From positions 1 to 64,000 of the forward strand of contig CAZDAD010000003.1 of NCBI GenBank assembly GCA_964503715.1: a DNA stretch of 64,000 nt, in the 5' to 3' direction. Source of the stretch: JARIHD01 sp964503715 (lineage in GTDB: Bacteria; Patescibacteriota; Saccharimonadia; Saccharimonadales; UBA4665). The position numbers were made by a program, and so were the translations under genes. Below the pieces are notes generated by a model that did no database searches, had not been told where the DNA came from, and saw only the letters and a list, made by a program, of their open reading frames with translations. Shown piece after piece: positions 27,499-35,876 of this stretch (its first letter is position 1; each line of letters opens with the position of its first letter).

Positions 27499-27813
27499 TT
27501 AGAGATCTAGTAATTGCTTGGTGTTAGACAAATGCAGGCGCCAAAATAAAATTTTGTTGGAGATTTTGGTCGTTAGCTGCGCTATCTCGCTGGAGAATAT
27601 GGCGGCCATAGCGAAAGCTGATGCAGCCATAACTAGCTGCATAGTCTGTTCTGGGCTTAGGAATAGGTTAGTGCCTGGGATCTTGCCCGATATGCAAAAT
27701 GCAATAAGTGCCGTCGATACCATAGGCGACATAACCAATGCTAACAATTCAGCAATTATCAATGCCGTCAGGCTAACATGAACACCACCGGGAGAAATCT
27801 TCCACCTCAACAT
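27499..27813 (-). CDS. Small two-helix membrane protein, unknown function
   Basis: 104 residues with two clear hydrophobic segments (about 14-43 and 58-78) and a basic C-terminus. No family is recognised. It sits between rpiB and gapA in the carbon-metabolism block. TATAAT ends 6 nt before its ATG, supporting it as a real leaderless gene. Confidence 0.65.
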   Translation of the reverse strand: MLRWKISPGGVHVSLTALIIAELLALVMSPMVSTALIAFCISGKIPGTNLFLSPEQTMQLVMAASAFAMAAIFSSEIAQLTTKISNKILFWRLHLSNTKQLLDL

Positions 27814-27819
27814 ATCCGC

Positions 27820-27825
27820 ATTATA
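27820..27825 (-). promoter_or_regulatory. -10 box of the small membrane protein gene
   Basis: TATAAT on the minus strand ends 6 nt before the ATG at 27813. Confidence 0.5.
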
Positions 27826-27841
27826 CTGCTGATATGCTTAC

Positions 27842-27869
27842 TTTGCAATATATTTTGTGTTATTGCAAA
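27842..27869. repeat. 9-bp inverted repeat between gapA and the small membrane-protein gene
   Basis: TTTGCAATA and TATTGCAAA are perfect inverted arms separated by 10 bases, 18 bases after the gapA stop and just upstream of the next promoter. There is no T-tract on either side, so a protein binding site or a weak terminator are both possible. Confidence 0.4.
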
Positions 27870-27886
27870 CTTGTTATGCTTATGTG

Positions 27887-28915
27887 TTAGGCGTTAGCGC
27901 TATGGAGAAGGCGACCAGCGTCAGCTACAACTTCGACCAATCGGTTGCTATAGCCCCATTCGTTATCGTACCAAGCGACAACTTTCAGCATGTTACCGCC
28001 GATTACAGCAGTAAGCTTGGTGTCTACAGTCGCAGAATGGCTATTACCAATATAGTCGCTGCTGACCAGTTCCTCATCGGTCACTCCCAAAATACCCTGG
28101 TAATAGGGCTCAGCTGCGGCTTTGCGGAAAGCATCATTGACTTCCTCGGCCGTGACTGGACGCTTGGTAATGATTACAAAATCACTTAGCGAAACCACTG
28201 GGGTAGGAACACGCACACTTAGACCGCCGAATATACCCTGAAGCGCAGGCAATGCCTGAGCAGCAGCGATTGAGGCACCAGTAGTAGTGGGAACAATGTT
28301 CTCGGCCGCAGCACGGGCCTCACGCAAATCTTTGGCGGGGGCATCTTGTAACTTTTGGCTAGCAGTATAGCTGTGAACAGTGGTCATCATGGCCTTCTCA
28401 ATACCGAAATTGCTCTCAATGACAGCTGCTACCGGCGTAATACAGTTCGTTGTACAAGAAGCGTTGCTGATAATATCTGAGGCCTCAGGCTTGGACAACT
28501 CGTCCTCGTTGACGCCCAGAACAACAGTCGTGGCACCGTCACCCTTGGCTGGCGCACTAATCACTACCTTTTTAGCACCTGCTGTGATGTGGGCACGAGC
28601 AGCCTCGGGGTTAACGAAGAAGCCGGTTGACTCAATCACGACATCAACTGCCATATCCTTCCATGGCAGGACTGCGGGGTCCTTCTCGGCCAATACAACG
28701 ATTGGCTTGCCGTTCACAATAATATTCTTGTCATCGGCCGAGACATCGTGTTGGTAGGTGCCATAGCTACTGTCATGTTTAAGCAGATGCGCGAGAGTCT
28801 TTGTATCTGTTAAGTCATTTATAGCAACGATTTCTACGTCTTCACGCTCAAATGCAATCTTGAAGGCATTGCGACCGATCCTACCAAAACCGTTAATTGC
28901 GACTCGTGTTTTCAT
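27887..28915 (-). CDS. gapA: Glyceraldehyde-3-phosphate dehydrogenase
   Basis: Oxidises glyceraldehyde-3-phosphate to 1,3-bisphosphoglycerate with NAD+ in lower glycolysis. The 342 residues have the NAD-binding INGFGRIGRNAFK, the active site SNASCTTNCITP with catalytic Cys, TVHSYTASQKLQD, and WYDNEWGYSNRLVEV near the end. A strong AGGAGGG Shine-Dalgarno precedes the ATG. It is 17 nt downstream of the pyrophosphatase gene, probably one transcript. Confidence 0.97.
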   Translation of the reverse strand: MKTRVAINGFGRIGRNAFKIAFEREDVEIVAINDLTDTKTLAHLLKHDSSYGTYQHDVSADDKNIIVNGKPIVVLAEKDPAVLPWKDMAVDVVIESTGFFVNPEAARAHITAGAKKVVISAPAKGDGATTVVLGVNEDELSKPEASDIISNASCTTNCITPVAAVIESNFGIEKAMMTTVHSYTASQKLQDAPAKDLREARAAAENIVPTTTGASIAAAQALPALQGIFGGLSVRVPTPVVSLSDFVIITKRPVTAEEVNDAFRKAAAEPYYQGILGVTDEELVSSDYIGNSHSATVDTKLTAVIGGNMLKVVAWYDNEWGYSNRLVEVVADAGRLLHSANA

Positions 28916-28932
28916 GTACCACCCTCCTAAGA

Positions 28933-29463
28933 TTACTTATTTTGATAACGAGTTATTGACTCTTCGATAATGGCCTTTGCAGCCTCTGCATCACCCCATC
29001 CCTGAACGTTAGTAGTACCAGGCTTTTTGAGGTCCTTGTAATGGCTGAAATGGTGCTCGACTTGTTGCTTCCAACGTTCACCAAGATCATCCAGGCTATT
29101 TATACTGTCGCCAGTATGGCGATCATCGGCAGGCACAACTACTACTTTGTGATCAGCTTCGCCATCATCTATGAAATTAAGGATTCCAACTACTTTGGCC
29201 TCCAGCCAGACACCTGTTGGCAAAGGTTCGTCAGTGACAATTAGTGTGTCAAGCTCATCACCATCTTCGTCAAGAGTCTGTGGAATAAAGCCATAATTAC
29301 ATGGCTTAGCAAATATCTGTGGCTCAACCCTATCGAGCATGAAACAAGCCCGCTTACGGTCCCATTCAATTTTGTGTGATGATCCCTTGGGGATTTCGAC
29401 AACTGTATTAACAACACCATTTTGGTAGTCGCCAGTCTCGAGAACTTGGTTGAAGTCAGCCAC
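28933..29463 (-). CDS. ppa: Inorganic pyrophosphatase (family I)
   Basis: Hydrolyses pyrophosphate and so drives biosynthetic reactions. Family I motifs are visible: VVEIPKGSSHKIEWD, NYGFIPQTLDEDGDELDTLIVTDEPL with the metal-binding acidic residues, and VPADDRHTG. I start it at the GTG at 29463, which has AAGGAGA 5 nt upstream; an ATG 12 codons earlier would add a non-family extension. Length is then 176 residues, normal for the family. Confidence 0.94.
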   Translation of the reverse strand: MADFNQVLETGDYQNGVVNTVVEIPKGSSHKIEWDRKRACFMLDRVEPQIFAKPCNYGFIPQTLDEDGDELDTLIVTDEPLPTGVWLEAKVVGILNFIDDGEADHKVVVVPADDRHTGDSINSLDDLGERWKQQVEHHFSHYKDLKKPGTTNVQGWGDAEAAKAIIEESITRYQNK

Positions 29464-29528
29464 AGATATCTCCTTGTGATTAATTGCTCTTTGCTTCAAT
29501 CATATTGTACACTACTGTCTATAACGGC

Positions 29529-30290
29529 ATGAAAAAAACAGGAATAATTGGCCACCGCGGAGCAGCTGGTTTGGCCTTAGAAAACAGTAAAGCGAGCCTA
29601 CTTGCGGCGCTCGATCACAACATCGATGCCATCGAGTTTGATGTCAGGCGTACTAAAGACAACAAGCTGGTAGTCCTGCACGACAGACACACTGGCCGAA
29701 TTTCTAAGCACAAGACACTTATTGGTAACAAAACCCTCGCCGAGCTGCAAGCAATCAAGCTCAATAATGGTCAACACATCCTGTCTTTCGATGAGGTATT
29801 TGACCTACTAGCCGAAAAAATCAGCATGGTCATAGATATAAAAGATCATAATTCAGCTGACGAAATAATCCGAGTCATCGGCCGCAATCCTCTTGCTGAG
29901 GTAAGCTTTACATCATTGCAGTACACCGAGCTAAATAAACTACATGACAAGCGCCCCGATATACCAATTTTTGTCAGAGACTTATTAAACCCCGTAGAGT
30001 TGGTTCAGACCGCTAAGCGCATGAAAGCCTCGGGTATTAGCCTCAATATGTGGTTAATGAACCCTCTAACGTATTGGCTCGCCAGGCGTAGCAACTTAGA
30101 GGTTCGGGTTTATACCGTTAATCACGCCATACTCGGAAGGTTACTCCAAAAGATTTATCCCGGTATAGTCCTCTACACCAATAATCCTCAGAAATTTGTT
30201 GGCAAGAAAAAACGACCACTACCTAAAGCGAAAGTGGTCGCCAAAAGCAAACGTCGTTTGCCGCGTACGCCTCGCAAACAACGCACTTAA
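29529..30290 (+). CDS. Glycerophosphodiester phosphodiesterase
   Basis: Hydrolyses glycerophosphodiesters to glycerol-3-phosphate and an alcohol; TIM-barrel GDPD family. Motifs are GHRGAAGLALENSKAS at the N-terminus, IDAIEFDVRRTKDNKLVVLHD with the metal-binding Glu/Asp and catalytic His, and WLMNPLTYWLARR near the end. Without a signal peptide it should be cytoplasmic. The last ~30 residues form a Lys/Arg/Pro-rich tail, unusual for the family. I start at the ATG at 29529, immediately before GHRG; an upstream ATG would add 15 residues with no family match. Confidence 0.9.
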   Translation: MKKTGIIGHRGAAGLALENSKASLLAALDHNIDAIEFDVRRTKDNKLVVLHDRHTGRISKHKTLIGNKTLAELQAIKLNNGQHILSFDEVFDLLAEKISMVIDIKDHNSADEIIRVIGRNPLAEVSFTSLQYTELNKLHDKRPDIPIFVRDLLNPVELVQTAKRMKASGISLNMWLMNPLTYWLARRSNLEVRVYTVNHAILGRLLQKIYPGIVLYTNNPQKFVGKKKRPLPKAKVVAKSKRRLPRTPRKQRT

Positions 30291-30293
30291 ATA

Positions 30294-31256
30294 TTACTTT
30301 CTATCAAGTTCTTCAAGATACTCACGGATTCTTAGCGCAGCGGTAGCGCCTTCGCCCGCGGCCGTAGCAATTTGCATCGTTGCCCCCGAACGAACATCGC
30401 CCGCAGCAAAAACTCCAGGCATAGAAGTTTCGAGTTTAGCATCTGTGGTAACGAAGCCAATCTCATCTAAATTAATCTGCGAATTCTTCAGGAAAGAGGT
30501 GTTAGGGTTTAGGCCCACGAATATGAATACACCATCTGTAGGAATCTCAACCTTCTCACCGGTAGACTTATTGGTACCGACCACTCTTACGACCTTATCG
30601 TCTTCGGCCACTATTTCATCTGTGGTGGTTCCAACGTGAACAGTAATTTTGTCTGCATACTTTTCACGTAGTTCGTGTTGGAGCACTTCTGAGGCCTTCA
30701 CCTCGCTGCGAACCATCAAATCGATATGCAAAGCAAACCTTGTCAAAAATATGGCTTCCTGAACCGCCGAATTGCCTCCACCAACTACGACCAATTTCTT
30801 GTCTCTGTAGAATGCGCCGTCACAGGTAGCGCAATAGTGAACGCCACGAGCATAATACTCACTCTCGCCTGGGATACCTAGCTTCTTGTATTCTGTGCCG
30901 GTAGATATAAGCACGCTCTTGGCTAAGACTTCACCATCAGTAGTGACAATGCGCTTTAGCGCACCCTCGTCAATGATTTTACTAACTTCCCCAAACTCAA
31001 TTTTGGCCCCAAAGCGCTCAGCCTGCTCACGCAGACCATCTGCAAACTCTAATCCCGCAATGCCCTTAGGAAAGCCTGGGTAATTGTCGATCCAGTCAGT
31101 TATTGCCGACATGCCGCCAATAACCCCCTTCTCATATAGAACAGTATCTAAATCTTCACGAGTAGTGTAGATTGCCGCCGTCAATGCCGCAGGCCCTGCG
31201 CCAATCATAAGAACATCATGAACCTGTTTGCTTGTAGTATCCTCTAATGATGGCAT
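30294..31256 (-). CDS. trxB: Thioredoxin reductase
   Basis: NADPH-dependent flavoprotein that reduces thioredoxin or glutaredoxin-like partners. The 320 residues show FAD-binding MIGAGPAALTAAIYT, the redox-active CATC in HYCATCDGAFY, the NADPH-binding VVGGGNSAVQEA, and the C-terminal FAD motif GVFAAGDVRSG. It lies 34 nt downstream of a glutaredoxin-like gene in the same direction, so that small protein may be its substrate. Confidence 0.96.
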   Translation of the reverse strand: MPSLEDTTSKQVHDVLMIGAGPAALTAAIYTTREDLDTVLYEKGVIGGMSAITDWIDNYPGFPKGIAGLEFADGLREQAERFGAKIEFGEVSKIIDEGALKRIVTTDGEVLAKSVLISTGTEYKKLGIPGESEYYARGVHYCATCDGAFYRDKKLVVVGGGNSAVQEAIFLTRFALHIDLMVRSEVKASEVLQHELREKYADKITVHVGTTTDEIVAEDDKVVRVVGTNKSTGEKVEIPTDGVFIFVGLNPNTSFLKNSQINLDEIGFVTTDAKLETSMPGVFAAGDVRSGATMQIATAAGEGATAALRIREYLEELDRK

Positions 31257-31290
31257 ATTGTTGTCTCTCTAAAATTAGGTCTATATTGAA

Positions 31291-31542
31291 CTATGCAGCG
31301 ATTGCTGGTGCAAGTTTAGCTAAGTTGTAGCCAACGACAATTTCGCGACTATCATCTTGCTGCGTAACGACAGTCACGGGAACTGTGGTAACACCACTTA
31401 GGGCAGTTGCCTCGGCTTGACGCTCGGGGTTCTGGTCCAGATTGATCTCATCGTAATTAACGCCCTTAGCCGAAAGGTAGCGCTTAACCATACTGCAATA
31501 ACTGCAAGTGTTGGTAGTAAAAATAGTTACGTTCTTGGGCAT
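31291..31542 (-). CDS. Glutaredoxin/NrdH-like thiol-disulfide protein
   Basis: 83-residue thioredoxin-fold protein with the redox site CSYC in TTNTCSYCSMVKRYL and the cis-Pro motif TTVPVTVV. NrdH-type redoxins are reduced directly by thioredoxin reductase, and trxB follows immediately, which fits such a pair. I start at the ATG at 31542, which has GGAGGAGAT just upstream; a start five codons earlier overlaps that Shine-Dalgarno. Confidence 0.88.
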   Translation of the reverse strand: MPKNVTIFTTNTCSYCSMVKRYLSAKGVNYDEINLDQNPERQAEATALSGVTTVPVTVVTQQDDSREIVVGYNLAKLAPAIAA

Positions 31543-31603
31543 AATTATCTCCTCCACAAAGATGTTTTAGCCATTTTTATTTTAGCGATGACGCTTATGC
31601 TCT

Positions 31604-31634
31604 ATTGTACACCTAGTGTATCAAGTCTTGTCAA
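31604..31634 (-). promoter_or_regulatory. Possible promoter of the glutaredoxin-trxB unit
   Basis: On the minus strand TTGACA (31629-31634) and TACAAT (31604-31609) are separated by 19 nt, longer than ideal. The spacer ends in the inverted repeat TACAC-TAG-GTGTA, a possible operator. Confidence 0.4.
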
Positions 31635-31663
31635 TACCGCTATATATTGTGTTTTTTACGATA

Positions 31664-32200
31664 TTATTGGCCTACTTTGTGTAGGGTAACGTCAAACACC
31701 AAGTCGGCATCAACTGGTATACCAGAACCTTGTGGTGGATTAGCAGCATATGCTAGATTGGCAGGAATAAGCACTCGGCGAGTGCCACCTTCTTTCATGC
31801 CTACTAGCCCCTCTTTCCATCCCTGAATGACCTGATTGAGACCAAATGTCGCAGGCTCACCTCGCTTGTATGAGCTGTCAAAAATTGCGCCTGTAGCCAT
31901 AACGGCACCAACATAGTCAACAGTAACGGTATCACCAGCCTTAACCTCAGCTCCAGCGCCTAGCTTAGTGTCTTCGGTCTTGAGTTCTGTCTGTCTAGTT
32001 GTTGTTGGGGTAAAGTTGTCCATCTTCTTAATCTCCTTAGTATCTTTAGTATCTTTGGCGTCTGTCGTCTGACTAGTTAGATCAGCCGCCTTTTTGTCTT
32101 GCATAATCTGCCAAATAAATATTCCACCAACACCCACGGTTGTCAGCAAAAATGACATGGCCATCACAAGTGCAAAGATTCTCTCCGATTTTTTAGCCAT
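31664..32200 (-). CDS. Membrane-anchored FKBP-type peptidyl-prolyl isomerase
   Basis: 178 residues: an N-terminal membrane helix (about 9-31), a Thr/Asp/Lys-rich linker, and a C-terminal FKBP domain from about residue 70 (AGDTVTVDYVGAVMATGAIFDSSYKRGEPATFGLNQVIQGWKEG in outline, with IPANLAYA and DLVFDVTL). The FKBP domain should be outside the cell, helping fold exported proteins. An AGGGAG Shine-Dalgarno precedes the ATG. It is 3 nt downstream of a Nudix gene. Confidence 0.93.
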   Translation of the reverse strand: MAKKSERIFALVMAMSFLLTTVGVGGIFIWQIMQDKKAADLTSQTTDAKDTKDTKEIKKMDNFTPTTTRQTELKTEDTKLGAGAEVKAGDTVTVDYVGAVMATGAIFDSSYKRGEPATFGLNQVIQGWKEGLVGMKEGGTRRVLIPANLAYAANPPQGSGIPVDADLVFDVTLHKVGQ

Positions 32201-32203
32201 AAT

Positions 32204-32677
32204 TTACTCCCTATTCCTAGCTATCTGTTGAACATATTCATCATTTAATAATACTTCCTGCTCGGGCCAACCGTTCTTGGCGCAATGCAATATAGCCCGC
32301 TTAAGGTTCTCTGACCTGAACGGTATGTTTGATAGTTCATCCAATCCCATCCATTTTGGCTGGTATATATTACCGAATGGTACTGATTTGGCCTCCTCTG
32401 TGTCGGGGCTTAGCACTGGATCATCGCCATCCACTTCACACAGGTACATGTACTGTGGTCCGTACAAACTACCGGCATCTTCAACAAACACCAACCTATG
32501 GCTTGTCAAATCGAAACCCGCTTCTTCTTTTAGCTCTCTGGCTAGAGCCTGTTCTTTGGTCTCACCAAAATCAACTCCACCACCAACTAAAGTAAAGTAT
32601 TCGTTGCCGAACTTGTTTCGATACATCATCAGCGTGCGATCACCGCGCACGACAATTGCCCTCACAGATTGCCTCAT
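32204..32677 (-). CDS. Nudix hydrolase
   Basis: 157 residues with the Nudix box GGGVDFGETKEQALARELKEEAGF (Gly-x5-Glu ... RELxEEAG) around residues 36-59. The N-terminal strand reads RAIVVRGDRTLMMYRNKFGNEYFTL in outline. The substrate is unknown. I use the ATG at 32677; an ATG four codons upstream overlaps a TAGAAT -10-like box. It is followed directly by the FKBP gene. The 184 bases between it and pheT contain no feature I can support. Confidence 0.82.
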   Translation of the reverse strand: MRQSVRAIVVRGDRTLMMYRNKFGNEYFTLVGGGVDFGETKEQALARELKEEAGFDLTSHRLVFVEDAGSLYGPQYMYLCEVDGDDPVLSPDTEEAKSVPFGNIYQPKWMGLDELSNIPFRSENLKRAILHCAKNGWPEQEVLLNDEYVQQIARNRE

Positions 32678-32873
32678 AACTAAAACCATTCTAACCCAAA
32701 ATCAGGCCGAAGTCATGAAAATTATGTAGTAATTTCGAACTCTTTGAGCTTGCGCTTAGAGGCTCCACCTGAACTGCGCAATAAAAGCAACAGGTCTAAA
32801 AATATAACGCCGTTTTTATAGTTCGTGCGGTCGGGAGGCTAATTGCGCTAATCACCCCTAAGCGTTACTCTGT

Positions 32874-35420
32874 CTACAAGCGCTCGGCGTTCAATTTAGC
32901 AGCAGCCTCGGCAGCCAACTTATCAATTGAATTGTTGATCTCCTCGGCAGTAAGGGTGCGCAGTGATGAATTGACGACAATTCTCAGGGTTATATTCTTA
33001 TTATTACCAGCCTCAGGCTTATATATGTCTATTGGTTTCAGAACAAAGTCTGCATCCTCGGGCAAGACTTTTGGCAAAATGTATTGAGCAAACTCGGCCA
33101 AATCACTGTAATCCGTTGATGAATCAACCTGTAGGCAAATATCGCGCTCAACCTTGGGATATCTCGATAAAGGCTCATATGAATGACCACCAGAGTATTC
33201 CAACAGCATTTCGACGCTTACCTCAAAACCAGCAGCATATCGAGGCAGCTTCAAAGACTTTGATACATCTCTGTGGTACTCGCCAACAACGCCAAGAATT
33301 TCTTCGGTACCACTAATCATAACTAGAGCAGACCTAGAGTTGTCAAATGGTTGTGTGACGGATCGCCCAGCATCATCTTCATATTTTTTATATTCCAGCT
33401 TTATGCCCAACTTTGAGGCTAGGTACTCCAAATAGTGCTTTGCCTGATAATAAGCCGCGCCAACCTTTTGCTCAGCCAGCTTGTCGCTAACAGCATAGAC
33501 AAACCCAAGCATCTCAATCTCCTTGGGCAGTCCATCGTCATCGACACCGTGACTCTTTATATGAGTTTTGTTGACTTCAAAAAGAGCAAACTCCTCATAA
33601 CCCGCCCTTATATTAGGGGTGACCCTCTCTAACAAGCTTGGAGTCAAGGTATTGCGATAGTACTGTAAATCTGGGCTAAGAGCATTAGCAATTTGGTAGG
33701 CGTTTTCGGTACCTTGACGGGCTTTTTGCAACAATCGGCCATGTACAAAGCTATATCCAAGAACTTCATTGGCCCCTGCTCGACTCAAGATACTTCGCAG
33801 CTTAGCCTTGAAGCTTAGCAGCGGATCGGGACTGGCAGGCGTAAGATCCTTGCAAGGCAACTCAACTGGCAAATGATCAAAACCATAAAGTCGTCCGACT
33901 TCTTCAACCACATCTTCAGGGATAGCAATGTCTGTTCGCCAAAAAGGTGCTGCTACCGACAGATTATTATCTTTAATCTCGACATCAAACTCAACATTCT
34001 CCAACAATCTAGACATCTCTTGTGCCGACAGGTCAAAGCCAAGGCGCAAGTTTATAAAGTCACGAGATAGTTCGACACGATCCTCTAGATATCCACGATC
34101 AATTACATCTTGCGAAATATGGTTATCATCCACGAGTTTGCCCGCTATGCGACCACCAGCCAATTCTGCGACATCTTCGGCAATCCTCTTAATGACGGCA
34201 ACGTTCTGCAGCGGTGATTGCCCCTTATTGAACCTGGTCACGGCATCGGTAAAGACGCCACTTGCCATACTAGTACGACGAATAGAATACATATCGAAGT
34301 TGGCACACTCCAAAATAATATTTTTTGTCGATTCATCAACTTCGGTGTCGCCACCACCCATAACACCACCAAGTCCTATAGCTTTGTCACGAGTTGCAAT
34401 CATTATTGCCTCGGACCTTGGTTCAATCTCTTTGCCACTTAGCAAGAGTAGTTTTTCATCGGCCTTAGGGTAGCGGATAGTGAACAAGGCACTGTCTGCA
34501 CTATCATCTTGAGCAACTACTTTGTCATAATCATAGGCGTGAAGCGGCTGGCCCGTCAGTAGCATGTAGTAATTCGTCAGGTCAACAACATTATTGATTT
34601 GACGAACGCCTAATCGGCTTAGTGATACCTGCAGCCAAACTGGGCTGGGCTTGATAGTCACATTCGACATAGGCAAAACCACAAAACGCGGCACGACTTC
34701 TGGGATCTCATTAACGACTTCAACTTTTAGGTCTCCATCTGAAGTTTCAAGCGATACATTATGTCTATACCACTCAGGACTTTTGAACGGCTGCCGCTGG
34801 ATACCAGCAATCTCTCGAGCTACACCAATCACCCCGAAACAATCAGGACGGTGAGTGAACATTTTGTTTTCCATATCTATAATCACATCACCATTGAGGT
34901 CATATACTTCGGCGAACAGACTGCCAACCCCTACATCATCCTCAACTTCGAGTATACCGTCATGGTTATCACCGACAGCTAACTCTTTGGGGCTGGCCAG
35001 CATGCCATTGCTAACTACCCCTCGAAGTGGACGTACCTCTAGAACAAATGGTTCATCGCCAAAACTGGCAGGAACCGTCGAGCCAGGTGGTAGCCAAACC
35101 ACTTTTATGCCTTCGCGAGCATTTGGAGCACCACAGACGACCTGGACCAGGCCACTCTCGTTGCGCTCAACATCCCGAGCCTTGCCACCGTCATCAATCA
35201 TACACACGTGCAGACGGTCGGCATTGGGATGATCTTCACAGCTTACAATCTTTACGACCAAGATATCGTCATACATATCACCAACATGAACAACATCTTC
35301 AACGGCCCCAAGCTGGGCTCCGATACTGGTCAACAATTCGTCAAGACCGTTAGGAGCAGGATCACCTGCGGTATGCTCATCTCGGTTAAAGGAACGAATT
35401 TGGTTGAGGCTAATTTTCAT
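32874..35420 (-). CDS. pheT: Phenylalanyl-tRNA synthetase beta subunit
   Basis: Charges tRNA-Phe together with PheS. The 848 residues contain, in order, an N-terminal tRNA-binding OB domain (VVKIVSCEDHPNADRLHVC near 54), the B3/B4 editing domain (about 210-400, RPLHAYDYDKV and GVMGGGDTEV), B5 (RLGFDLSAQEM), the catalytic-like core (WRTDIAIPEDVVEEVGRLYG) and the C-terminal anticodon-binding FDX-ACB domain (LSRYPKVERDICLQV). It overlaps the end of the HIT gene by 11 nt. Confidence 0.97.
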   Translation of the reverse strand: MKISLNQIRSFNRDEHTAGDPAPNGLDELLTSIGAQLGAVEDVVHVGDMYDDILVVKIVSCEDHPNADRLHVCMIDDGGKARDVERNESGLVQVVCGAPNAREGIKVVWLPPGSTVPASFGDEPFVLEVRPLRGVVSNGMLASPKELAVGDNHDGILEVEDDVGVGSLFAEVYDLNGDVIIDMENKMFTHRPDCFGVIGVAREIAGIQRQPFKSPEWYRHNVSLETSDGDLKVEVVNEIPEVVPRFVVLPMSNVTIKPSPVWLQVSLSRLGVRQINNVVDLTNYYMLLTGQPLHAYDYDKVVAQDDSADSALFTIRYPKADEKLLLLSGKEIEPRSEAIMIATRDKAIGLGGVMGGGDTEVDESTKNIILECANFDMYSIRRTSMASGVFTDAVTRFNKGQSPLQNVAVIKRIAEDVAELAGGRIAGKLVDDNHISQDVIDRGYLEDRVELSRDFINLRLGFDLSAQEMSRLLENVEFDVEIKDNNLSVAAPFWRTDIAIPEDVVEEVGRLYGFDHLPVELPCKDLTPASPDPLLSFKAKLRSILSRAGANEVLGYSFVHGRLLQKARQGTENAYQIANALSPDLQYYRNTLTPSLLERVTPNIRAGYEEFALFEVNKTHIKSHGVDDDGLPKEIEMLGFVYAVSDKLAEQKVGAAYYQAKHYLEYLASKLGIKLEYKKYEDDAGRSVTQPFDNSRSALVMISGTEEILGVVGEYHRDVSKSLKLPRYAAGFEVSVEMLLEYSGGHSYEPLSRYPKVERDICLQVDSSTDYSDLAEFAQYILPKVLPEDADFVLKPIDIYKPEAGNNKNITLRIVVNSSLRTLTAEEINNSIDKLAAEAAAKLNAERL

Positions 35421-35874
35421 CTGCTACCGCCTTAATCTTGGCCTGAATAGCGTCCAATTCACTGTCTGACATTTTTGGCCCTTCGACTGTTGACATGTAA
35501 CCTATATATTCTGGATAAAATTCTTGGTGCTCGCTCCACACATTGGTCTGGCTCGCCAGGTCACCGTGTAATGGGTACAGCTTAGCATGAAGATGAGCCA
35601 CCCCGGTGCCCTCGAAAACTAATCCTACTCGTTGCACATCAAGGGCTTTCTCAAGTATTTTGGCTACCTTCTTGGTAGCTAGCATAAGGCTGTTCATAAC
35701 CTCGGCGTCAACATCGTACAGATAATCGCCTGGGTTAACCTTTGGTATAACAATAGTTAACCCAGGAGTGCTTGGGAACGGCGTCAAAAAGGCAAGATGA
35801 GAGTCATCTTCCCAGACTTTCCAGGCGGGTATATTACCGTCAACTATTTCATCGAATAATGTTCTATCTGCCAT
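35410..35874 (-). CDS. HIT-family protein with altered histidine triad, between pheS and pheT
   Basis: A 154-residue histidine-triad (HIT) protein of the nucleotide hydrolase/transferase superfamily. The N-terminal part (FDEIVDGNIPAWKVWEDDSHLAFL) is typical. The signature reads AHLHAKLYPLHGD, so the first two His are kept, including the one aligned with the catalytic nucleophile, while the third is Lys. It starts 2 nt after the pheS stop and overlaps pheT, so it is built into the pheST operon. Its substrate is unknown. Confidence 0.88.
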   Translation of the reverse strand: MADRTLFDEIVDGNIPAWKVWEDDSHLAFLTPFPSTPGLTIVIPKVNPGDYLYDVDAEVMNSLMLATKKVAKILEKALDVQRVGLVFEGTGVAHLHAKLYPLHGDLASQTNVWSEHQEFYPEYIGYMSTVEGPKMSDSELDAIQAKIKAVADEN

Positions 35875-35876
35875 GC

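Noticed and set aside
32690..32873. Possible structured RNA (tmRNA- or SRP-like) between the Nudix gene and pheT
   Set aside because: GGCTCCACC and TTCGAAC fragments recall tmRNA ends on the plus strand, but there is no matching 5' half, no room for a tmRNA, and no SRP core motif. I see no feature I can support here.
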